Part shown: in pieces, positions 8,574 through 15,150 of the stretch
Numbering within the stretch: the first letter of the stretch is position 1
Layout: each line of letters starts with the position of its first letter
From: DATKEJ01 sp963768715
Lineage (GTDB): Bacteria; Bacteroidota; Rhodothermia; Rhodothermales; DATKEJ01
DNA length: 64,000 bases
Assembly (NCBI GenBank): GCA_963768715.1
Contig: CAVYJC010000003.1
Span: 372,001-436,000, forward strand
Direction: 5' to 3'
Notes under the pieces: generated by a model
Database searches by the model: none
Told to the model about the DNA's origin: nothing
Seen by the model: the letters and a program-made list of their open reading frames with translations, nothing else
Program-made: the position numbers and the translations under genes

Positions 8574-9367
8574 CAAACCGCTACCGGAGCTTTGATAGAC
8601 GGGTGGTACGTGTAATTCTCGATCTCGAAATCCTCATAGCGGTAAGAGAAAACGGATTCCGGCTTCCTCAAAATGCGGAGCGTCGGCAAGGGATGGGGAT
8701 CGCGGCCGAGCTGCTCGCGCACCTGATCCATATGGTTGTCGTAGATATGACAATCTCCACCGGTCCATATGAAGTCACCGGGTTCCAGTCCGGTCTGCTG
8801 CGCCATCATGTGAACGAGGATCGAATACGACGCGATATTGAAAGGGACACCCAGAAACATGTCCGCACTGCGTTGATACAGTTGGCAGCTCAATGCTCCC
8901 TCTGACACGTAGAACTGGAACAGGAGATGGCATGGAGGCAGCGCCATATCGGCCAGTTCGTCCACTTTCCAGGCGGAGACAATGATGCGCCTCGAATCCG
9001 GCTTCGTCCGTATCAAGTGAAGTGCCTGCTCGATCTGGTCGTAGGTGGCGCCGTCCTTACCCTCCCAATTCCTCCACTGCTTGCCGTAGATCGGCCCAAG
9101 ATCGCCCGACTCGTCAGCCCATTCGTTCCATATGGAGACGCCGTTCTCGTTCAGATATCGAACATTCGTCGCGCCTTGAAGGAACCACAGCAGTTCGTGA
9201 ACGATACTCCTGATATGCAGCCGTTTCGTCGTAACGAGAGGGAAGCCTTTCCGAAGATCAAACCGCATTTGAAGCCCGAAAACACTTACAGTGCCGGTAC
9301 CGGTTCGATCTGACTTCTTGTTGCCGTGCTCGAGAATGTGGCGGAGCGCATCGAGATAGACTCTCAT
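8573..9367 (-). CDS. thyA: Thymidylate synthase
   Basis: 264 aa, the same length as the E. coli enzyme. The catalytic cysteine is C146 within LPPCHLLFQF. Other family motifs are the N-terminal RTGTGT, the QRSADMFLGVPFNIASY stretch, and the HIYDNHMDQ nucleotide-binding segment. It converts dUMP to dTMP using methylene-tetrahydrofolate and produces dihydrofolate, which the overlapping folA product regenerates. No flavin-dependent ThyX is seen. The gene is first in a two-gene minus-strand operon, divergent from the small ORF at 9484. Confidence 0.97.
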   Translation of the reverse strand: MRVYLDALRHILEHGNKKSDRTGTGTVSVFGLQMRFDLRKGFPLVTTKRLHIRSIVHELLWFLQGATNVRYLNENGVSIWNEWADESGDLGPIYGKQWRNWEGKDGATYDQIEQALHLIRTKPDSRRIIVSAWKVDELADMALPPCHLLFQFYVSEGALSCQLYQRSADMFLGVPFNIASYSILVHMMAQQTGLEPGDFIWTGGDCHIYDNHMDQVREQLGRDPHPLPTLRILRKPESVFSYRYEDFEIENYTYHPSIKAPVAV

Positions 9368-9483
9368 TGAAATGCGTCGGTCGTGTCAGTCAAAGGTTCT
9401 GCTACGGTCGTCCCTCGGGTCCTCGTTTGCTGCCGAGCCGCGTTCATCATAATCTACAAACCACCACGAGAACGACCTATACC

Positions 9484-9744
9484 ATGGATCCCGGACTACA
9501 CGTTAAACAGGGACTGAATCACCTGAACCGCGTCCTCAGTTACGCCAATTTCGTTGCAGAGAACGGGAAGGCGACTGTTCACCTCACGTTCGAGGACTGG
9601 CATGTGCTGGCGGACATGCTTTTCCACATGGATACGCCGCGTGAGCTTCTTCCGGCGCGGATACGGGACTTCTCGCTCGTAGAAGGGAAGGACGCTATGC
9701 TCCTCTTGACCGACGGCTGCGAAATTACTGTCGAAATTATGTAG
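9484..9744 (+). CDS. Small hypothetical protein (86 aa)
   Basis: The ATG at 9484 opens 86 aa that begin MDPGLHVKQGLNHLNRVL and contain a FEDWHVLADMLFHMDTPRELLP segment and a beta-rich C-terminus. It has no signal peptide or membrane segment, and I do not recognise the family. It is divergent from thyA and convergent with apaG, with only 5 bases between the ends. The opposite-strand frame over the same region is rich in unlikely residues and is treated as a shadow. Confidence 0.6.
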   Translation: MDPGLHVKQGLNHLNRVLSYANFVAENGKATVHLTFEDWHVLADMLFHMDTPRELLPARIRDFSLVEGKDAMLLLTDGCEITVEIM

Positions 9745-9749
9745 TCGGG

Positions 9750-10133
9750 TCAATTCGCCGCCGCACGGAGGCGAAACCGCGGAATCGTGGCTTTGAAGCG
9801 GCGCCCCCCTGCCCACTCCATTGTGTAGAAACCCTCCATCGTACCCTCGAACGACTGGAGAACACAGTAACTGTTGTATACATGAGATTGCCCGGCGGCG
9901 ATTACGGGCTGCACGCCGATGACACCTTCACCATCGACCTCCTCGACGCGGCCCGGGCCGTCATGAATAACCCACTTCCGACGGAGCAGCTGAACATCCT
10001 GCGAACCGCCGTTCTCGATTCGCACGAAGTACCCGAAGACGAACTTGCGCTTCAACGGGTCGGACTGACCGTCGATATACACTGGACTGACCCTGACTGT
10101 TATGGCATCCGTTACAGCCTCATAGGTGACCAT
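9750..10133 (-). CDS. apaG: ApaG family protein
   Basis: 127 aa, the usual length. The sequence follows the ApaG/DUF525 fold: N-terminal VRVSPVYI, FGYFVRIEN, the LLRRKWVIHDG segment, a Gly-rich VDGEGVIGVQPVI region, and SFEGTMEGFYTM. ApaG is a fibronectin-III-like beta-sandwich protein linked genetically to Ap4A metabolism and Co2+ resistance in enterobacteria; its biochemical role is unsettled. No apaH or ksgA is adjacent here, so the gene appears as a single unit. Confidence 0.93.
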   Translation of the reverse strand: MVTYEAVTDAITVRVSPVYIDGQSDPLKRKFVFGYFVRIENGGSQDVQLLRRKWVIHDGPGRVEEVDGEGVIGVQPVIAAGQSHVYNSYCVLQSFEGTMEGFYTMEWAGGRRFKATIPRFRLRAAAN

Positions 10134-10153
10134 ACGTCGATTCGCTCCGTTTC

Positions 10154-10186
10154 AAACCCGACAGGTTTTGAAAACCTGTCGGGTTT
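10154..10186. repeat. Perfect 33-base palindrome between divergent genes
   Basis: AAACCCGACAGGTTTT (10154-10169) and its exact reverse complement (10171-10186) surround a single G. It lies 20 bases upstream of the apaG start and about 100 bases before korA, with both genes transcribed away from it. That makes it an unlikely terminator for either. A REP-like dispersed palindrome or an operator is more plausible. Confidence 0.6.
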
Positions 10187-10290
10187 CTCTGTTAAGTTCG
10201 GCTCCTGCGCGTATCAGGCAGGTACTTATTGGATTCAACGGTTTGTAACTTAATGCGATCCACCTGAACGTATCGATATAACAAGACCAG

Positions 10291-12168
10291 ATGAGTACCC
10301 AGGTGTCGGCAACCGGCAAAGGGAAACAAGTCGAGCAACTGCAGGAAGTTACAATCCTGTTTGCCGGAGACTCGGGGGACGGCATGCAAGTGACCGGATC
10401 TCAGTTTACGCTGGCTTCGGCGCTTGCATTCAATGACCTCGCAACCCTGCCGGATTTCCCGGCTGAGATTCGTGCGCCTGCCGGCACGACCTACGGGGTA
10501 AGCGCCTTCCAGCTCCACTTCGGCTCGGTGAACATCAGGACGCCTGGTGACGAGGTCGATCTCCTTGTGGCGATGAATGCCGCCGCCTTGAAAGTCACGC
10601 TCGATCGCGTGCGCCCGGGCGGAACGATCATCGTAAACGTCAACTCTTTCGGAAAAAGAGATCTCGACCTCGCCGGGTATAAGAAGAATCCCCTTCGCGA
10701 CGGATCACTCCGTCCGTATCAGGTCATCGAGGTTGAGCTTACCCGACTCACTCGGGAGGCGCTAAAGGACAGCGGACTCGATTTCAAAGAGGTCGATCGC
10801 TCCAAGAACATGTTTGCGCTCGGTCTCGCGCTCTGGCTGTATTCGCGGCCGCTTGAACCGGTGGTCGACTGGCTGCAAGCCAAGTTCGGGAAGAAGCCCG
10901 AGGTCATGGAAGCGAATATCCATGCCCTTCGCAAAGGACTCCATTATGGTGAGACTACCGAGGACTTCGCATACCGATATGAGGTGAGTCCCGCGAAGCT
11001 CCCCAAAGGAACCTACCGCTTCATCCGAGGGAATCAGGCGCTCGCTCTCGGCCTCGTGGCGGCGTCAGACAAGAGCGGCCTCGGTCTTTTCTATGGGTCG
11101 TATCCGATCACACCGGCCTCCGATGTGCTCCATGAACTGAGTCGATTCAAACAGTTCGGAGTCAAGACGTTTCAGGCAGAGGACGAAATTGCCGCCGTCG
11201 GTTCCGCAATCGGCGCCTGTTTTGGAGGCAATCTGGGCATCTGCGCGACGAGTGGCCCCGGACTCGCCCTGAAGACGGAAGCCATCGGTCTCGCGGTAAT
11301 GACCGAATTGCCTCTGGTCGTGATCAATATTCAGCGGGGCGGTCCCAGCACCGGCATGCCGACGAAGACCGAGCAGGCCGATCTGCTTCAGGCGCTCTAC
11401 GGTCGAAACGGTGAGGCGCCACTGATCGTGCTGGCAGCTTCGTCGCCGGGTGACTGCTTCTTCATGGCATACGAGGCGTGCCGACTGGCCGTCAAATACA
11501 TGACGCCGGTAATCCTCCTCTCAGACGGTTATCTCGCCAACGGCTCCGAGCCCTGGCTCATTCCCGATCCGAGCGCGCTCGCGGACTTTCCCGTCAACTT
11601 CGCGGCCGGCACGAACGAGCGCCACAACGGCCAGGACGTATTTCTCCCCTACAGCCGAGACGAAAAGACGCTCGCGCGTCCGTGGGCCAAGCCGGGTACG
11701 CCGGGACTCGAGCACCGGATCGGGGGGCTTTCGAAAGAACACGAGACAGGGAACGTCAGCTACGATCCGCACAATAATGAGTTGATGGTTCGGCTCCGCG
11801 ACGAGAAGGTCAAGCGAGTTCAGGCCGACATTCCCCCGACGGAGATTTACGGAAAACCGAAAGGCGATCTCCTCGTCATCGGGTGGGGTTCCACGCGAGG
11901 CACAATCGAGGCGGCGGTCGAACGCGCATTGAACCACGGATACAGCGTCGGTTCGGCGCACATTCGACATATCAGCCCCCTTCCTCCGGACCTCGGCGAG
12001 ATCTGCTCCCGGTATGACAAGATTCTTGTTCCCGAAATCAACGGCGGCCAGTTGATCCGTGTTTTGCGCGACGAGTTTCTGCTTCCGATCGAGGGCCTGA
12101 ACAAAATTCAGGGTCAACCCTTCAAGGCGAGCGAGATCGTTGCGAAAATCGAAGAGACTTTGTCCTGA
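10291..12168 (+). CDS. korA: 2-oxoacid:acceptor (ferredoxin) oxidoreductase, alpha subunit (gamma-alpha fusion)
   Basis: 625 aa. The N-terminal part, about 25-200, is the gamma domain (FAGDSGDGMQVTGSQF). Residues about 230-480 form the pyrimidine-binding alpha domain (FYGSYPITPASDVLHEL, QAEDEIAAVGSAIGA, ATSGPGLALKTE). The C-terminal part, about 525-620, is the transketolase-C-like domain. Together with KorB it would oxidatively decarboxylate 2-oxoglutarate, or run in reverse, with ferredoxin. No ferredoxin (delta) domain is present, so an external ferredoxin is needed. The stop overlaps the korB start (TGATG), indicating coupled translation. 2-Oxoglutarate is the likely substrate from subunit architecture, but other 2-oxoacids cannot be excluded. 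Confidence 0.9.
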   Translation: MSTQVSATGKGKQVEQLQEVTILFAGDSGDGMQVTGSQFTLASALAFNDLATLPDFPAEIRAPAGTTYGVSAFQLHFGSVNIRTPGDEVDLLVAMNAAALKVTLDRVRPGGTIIVNVNSFGKRDLDLAGYKKNPLRDGSLRPYQVIEVELTRLTREALKDSGLDFKEVDRSKNMFALGLALWLYSRPLEPVVDWLQAKFGKKPEVMEANIHALRKGLHYGETTEDFAYRYEVSPAKLPKGTYRFIRGNQALALGLVAASDKSGLGLFYGSYPITPASDVLHELSRFKQFGVKTFQAEDEIAAVGSAIGACFGGNLGICATSGPGLALKTEAIGLAVMTELPLVVINIQRGGPSTGMPTKTEQADLLQALYGRNGEAPLIVLAASSPGDCFFMAYEACRLAVKYMTPVILLSDGYLANGSEPWLIPDPSALADFPVNFAAGTNERHNGQDVFLPYSRDEKTLARPWAKPGTPGLEHRIGGLSKEHETGNVSYDPHNNELMVRLRDEKVKRVQADIPPTEIYGKPKGDLLVIGWGSTRGTIEAAVERALNHGYSVGSAHIRHISPLPPDLGEICSRYDKILVPEINGGQLIRVLRDEFLLPIEGLNKIQGQPFKASEIVAKIEETLS

Positions 12169-13364
12169 TGGACGAATCGATCCAAGACCCAATGGCAGAG
12201 AAAAAGAATTCGGGCGGCAAACAGGTTAAGGCAGCAAAACTGCCACCGCGCGCGTCAGCGCAAGCAACGACCAAGAAGCCAAAACTTCCACCTTCGAAAA
12301 AACCGTCGCTTCCTCCGGGAAAGCGCGTCAAACGTCCCGAAGTCCCCCTGTCGGGAGACGGCGGCGGGTTGCTGACGAGGAAAGACTTTCAGACAGACCA
12401 GGACGTTCGATGGTGCCCCGGCTGTGGAGACTACTCGATCCTTGCCCAGGTGCAGCGAACGCTACCCGATCTCGGAATTCCTCGCGAGAACACCGTGTTC
12501 ATCAGCGGTATCGGCTGCTCGAGTCGTTTCCCATACTATATGGAGACGTACGGGATGCACTCCATCCACGGGCGTGCGCCGACTATCGCGACGGGACTCA
12601 AAGTCAGCCGGCCTGAACTCGACGTTTGGATTGTCACCGGCGACGGCGACGGGCTTTCGATCGGTGGAAATCATCTCATTCATATTCTTCGCCGGAACGT
12701 GAACGTCCAGATCCTCCTCTTCAACAATCAGATCTACGGACTGACGAAGGGCCAGTACAGCCCGACCTCCGAGAAGGGAAAGATCACGAAGAGCACGCCC
12801 TTCGGCTCGGTCGACTATCCGTTCAACCCGACCGAGTTGGCTCTCGGCGCCAACTCATCCTTCGTCGCCCGCACCATGGATCGCGATCCCAAGCACATGG
12901 GAGATATGTTGAAGCGCGCGCACGAACACAAGGGCGCCGCCTTCCTCGAGATCTACCAGAACTGCAACATCTTCAACGACGGCGCCTTCTTCGAATTCAC
13001 TGAGAAGGCTTCCAAACCATCGCGAGCCATTTTTCTCGAGCACGACAAACCCATGGTTTTCGACAACGAGACGAAAGGAATCCGTATCGAAGGCTATCGA
13101 CTTCAGGTGATCGATCTCGAGTCGGGAAACTGGTCGACAGACGATTGCCTCGTGTACAACGAAATGAGCCTCGAACTGGCAGGTATCGCGGCGCGCATGT
13201 TCAGCCAACCCGGTCTCCCTCGACCCTTCGGAGTCTTCTACAGAGAGGATCGTCCGACGTACGAAGAAATGCTTTCAGAGCAAATTGATCAGGTCATTGC
13301 CAAGAAGGGGAAAGGCGATCTCGAGGCACTGCTGTACTCGGGCGAGAACTGGGTCATTGCCTAG
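12168..13364 (+). CDS. korB: 2-oxoacid:ferredoxin oxidoreductase, beta subunit, with basic N-terminal extension
   Basis: 398 aa. From about residue 75 it is a standard KorB/PorB-type TPP subunit: WCPGCGDYSIL and GIGCSS supply cluster cysteines, GDGDGLSIGGNH with the downstream FNNQIYGLTKGQ is the TPP/Mg site, and QNCNIFNDG supplies the last cysteine. The first ~65 residues are a Lys/Pro/Ser/Ala-rich, probably disordered extension absent from typical ~340-aa homologues. ATG codons at 12168 and 12192 are both in frame in this extension. It is coupled to korA by a TGATG overlap. Its stop lies directly on a GTCCGTG heptamer tract. Confidence 0.91.
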   Translation: MDESIQDPMAEKKNSGGKQVKAAKLPPRASAQATTKKPKLPPSKKPSLPPGKRVKRPEVPLSGDGGGLLTRKDFQTDQDVRWCPGCGDYSILAQVQRTLPDLGIPRENTVFISGIGCSSRFPYYMETYGMHSIHGRAPTIATGLKVSRPELDVWIVTGDGDGLSIGGNHLIHILRRNVNVQILLFNNQIYGLTKGQYSPTSEKGKITKSTPFGSVDYPFNPTELALGANSSFVARTMDRDPKHMGDMLKRAHEHKGAAFLEIYQNCNIFNDGAFFEFTEKASKPSRAIFLEHDKPMVFDNETKGIRIEGYRLQVIDLESGNWSTDDCLVYNEMSLELAGIAARMFSQPGLPRPFGVFYREDRPTYEEMLSEQIDQVIAKKGKGDLEALLYSGENWVIA

Positions 13365-13403
13365 TCCGTGGTCCGTCGGTCCGTCGTCCGTGGTCCGTGG
13401 TCG
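13364..13403. repeat. Heptamer tract GTCCGTG/GTCCGTC
   Basis: Units GTCCGTG, GTCCGTC, then a one-base slip, GTCCGTC, GTCCGTG, GTCCGTG and a partial GTCG follow directly from the korB stop codon. The same unit recurs after the YhhQ-like gene at 52479. Confidence 0.85.
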
Positions 13404-13462
13404 TCTTGATCAGGCCGGTATGCATGATCAAGGTACTTCCGCTTCGATCACCACGACCGTCC

Positions 13463-13505
13463 AATGACTAAATGACTAATGACTGGTGACTAGTGATCTA
13501 GCGAC
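13463..13505. repeat. Heptamer tract AATGACT family
   Basis: AATGACT, a one-base slip, AATGACT, AATGACT, GGTGACT, AGTGATC, TAGCGAC. This is the same family as the tract beside tRNA-Pro and the tract at the atpG 3' end. With the GTCCGTG tract and the hairpin that follows it makes up most of the 310-base korB-13675 gap. Confidence 0.83.
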
Positions 13506-13516
13506 CAAAAAAGGCT

Positions 13517-13570
13517 AGGGGCGGCTGATACGCTCAGAGTCGCCTCTGATGGTGCGTATCGACCGCCCCT
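13517..13570 (+). terminator. Long stem-loop in the korB-13675 gap
   Basis: AGGGGCGG (13517-13524) pairs with CCGCCCCT (13563-13570). The stem continues through a 2-base mismatch into GATACG/CGTATC, and is topped by an inner TCAGAG/CTCTGA hairpin with loop TCGC. AAAA follows on the plus strand rather than a T-run. On the minus strand the structure would be followed by GCCTTTTTTGG, which is terminator-like. It lies downstream of korAB and upstream of the 123-aa ORF. A bidirectional terminator or mRNA-end structure is the simplest reading. Confidence 0.5.
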
Positions 13571-13674
13571 AAAACCCCCACCAACTTATTTTAGATAAGC
13601 TGATCGGCTATACGGGATCAAGTCAAACGAGGTTACACTACGGGCAATAAATTCCGCCCTGAAGAGGACAAGAA

Positions 13675-14046
13675 ATGGCGCATGAGATCGAGCCGAAATA
13701 CAACAAACCCGATGAACCTGGGATATGGATGGGTTTCGACAACGTCATCGCCATCTACTACATCGTGGAGGAGGAGGATGACTTTCGATCTGCCGCCACA
13801 AGCGTATTCGGCATGATCAAGGAGGCGCAGGCGCGTCACCCTGACTGGCCGCGCGTGTTCTACCTCGACGTGAAAGGACACAAAGGCGACCGGAGCGGCT
13901 TCGACGTGGACTTCTTCGAGTTCCAGCAGGAGTTCATGATCGCCGCTATGGGCCCGTTTCTCACTGCGCTCGACATGCCTCTCGTGTCGGTCTGGAATCC
14001 CGAGCCACAGCGAAACGATCTTCCCGATGCCCTGGCTGTTGAATAG
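13675..14046 (+). CDS. Hypothetical protein (123 aa)
   Basis: 123 aa from the ATG at 13675. The sequence is soluble and acidic, with a central VIAIYYIVEEEDDFRSAATSVF segment, a VFYLDVKGHKGDRSGFDVDFFEF stretch and a VSVWNPEPQR tail. There is no signal peptide and no motif I recognise. It ends 8 bases before the rhomboid protease gene on the same strand, suggesting co-transcription. Codon use resembles the neighbours, so it appears to be a genuine lineage-specific gene. Confidence 0.68.
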   Translation: MAHEIEPKYNKPDEPGIWMGFDNVIAIYYIVEEEDDFRSAATSVFGMIKEAQARHPDWPRVFYLDVKGHKGDRSGFDVDFFEFQQEFMIAAMGPFLTALDMPLVSVWNPEPQRNDLPDALAVE

Positions 14047-14054
14047 CCTTTCAG

Positions 14055-14978
14055 ATGACCGAATCCGATCGACCGACTCAGTCTTTGTGGATCGACATCG
14101 TTCCTGAACTCCAGGCGCGACTCGGTCTGCCGAGCGTGGGCGGTCAGCACGTCCGGATCTGGTCGCTCGTGCTGAGCTCGCAGTACATCATTCACCGCGT
14201 CGCCGGTCAGTCTCGAGCCCCCGCCATCCTGATACCAAGCGGGGAAGCCGACGAGGCGATCGAGCAGATCACAGCATTCGAGAAGGAGAACGCGGAGTGG
14301 CATACCGAGTGGGTACCGCCGTCGGACGTAGCGAATCCAGCCGCTACGATCACTGTCGTCGCGCTCCTCGGCGTATTTCATGCTCTTACGGTTGCCGGCT
14401 TGTTCGTCTCAAGGGCAGTCTGGATGTCGGAAGGAAGTGCGCAGGCCGGACTCATCGTGAAGGGTGAGTGGTGGAGAGTCGTTACCGCACTCACGCTGCA
14501 CGTCGACGTTACCCACGTGCTCGGAAACATGGTTATCGGAGGATTCTTCGTCGTTTGGCTTTGCCGGGAACTCGGTACGGGACTCGGCTGGTTGTCCATT
14601 CTCGGGTCCGGCGCTTTGGGCAACCTCATCAACGCCTATGTTCAGTCGCCGATGCACAACGCCGTCGGTGCCTCGACTGCCGTCTTTGGCACAATCGGAC
14701 TTCTTTCGGCGCTTCGCATGCGTGACGCTCAGGATGGCGGAAAGGGCGTGCTTCTCCCGTTGATGGCCGGCATTATTCTGATGGCGTTGCTCGGTACCGG
14801 AGGCGAACGAACGGACGTCGGCGCGCACCTGTTCGGTCTAATGGCGGGACTCGCGCTCGGCGGGCTTCTTTCGCTGCTTATTCGGCGCGGATATTTCCCT
14901 GCGGGTCGAACGCAGCGACACCTCGCTGCCGGGGCGATCGCGGTACCGATTCTCGCCTGGGTTGCGGCGTTCGCCTGA
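14055..14978 (+). CDS. Rhomboid family intramembrane serine protease
   Basis: 307 aa. A soluble N-terminal region of about 95 residues precedes six to seven membrane segments. The catalytic serine is S207 in GASTAVFG (GxS motif) and the catalytic histidine is H258 in GAHLFG. HVLGN at 154-158 marks the first conserved helix. Rhomboids cleave transmembrane helices within the inner membrane. The start of the soluble region resembles no domain I can name. The gene is convergent with uvrA: its stop (14976-14978) is immediately followed by the end of the out-of-frame UvrA tail at 14979. Confidence 0.88.
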   Translation: MTESDRPTQSLWIDIVPELQARLGLPSVGGQHVRIWSLVLSSQYIIHRVAGQSRAPAILIPSGEADEAIEQITAFEKENAEWHTEWVPPSDVANPAATITVVALLGVFHALTVAGLFVSRAVWMSEGSAQAGLIVKGEWWRVVTALTLHVDVTHVLGNMVIGGFFVVWLCRELGTGLGWLSILGSGALGNLINAYVQSPMHNAVGASTAVFGTIGLLSALRMRDAQDGGKGVLLPLMAGIILMALLGTGGERTDVGAHLFGLMAGLALGGLLSLLIRRGYFPAGRTQRHLAAGAIAVPILAWVAAFA

Positions 14979-15150
14979 TCAGGACTCTTGAAAATTCTCT
15001 ACGCTCTCGTCGCTCGGATCGTCGACTTCCTCCTCGCGCTCCGGCTCGCCGTCATCATCATCGGAAACGAGGGAGTCCAGATCGACTTCCTCGCCCGCCT
15101 CATCGTCCGCAGCAGCATGTCTCGCAAGTTCTTCCTTCAGAAACAGTCGC
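14979..15150 (-). other. Out-of-frame acidic C-terminal tail of uvrA
   Basis: In the frame one base off the uvrA ORF, the minus strand reads RRLFLKEELARHAA followed by a ~40-residue Asp/Glu-rich segment and a TGA at 14979-14981. LFLKEEL matches the usual UvrA ending after the GTPEEV...HT motif, whereas the in-frame ending (TCETCCCGR) does not. The native UvrA therefore probably continues into this frame. Confidence 0.65.
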
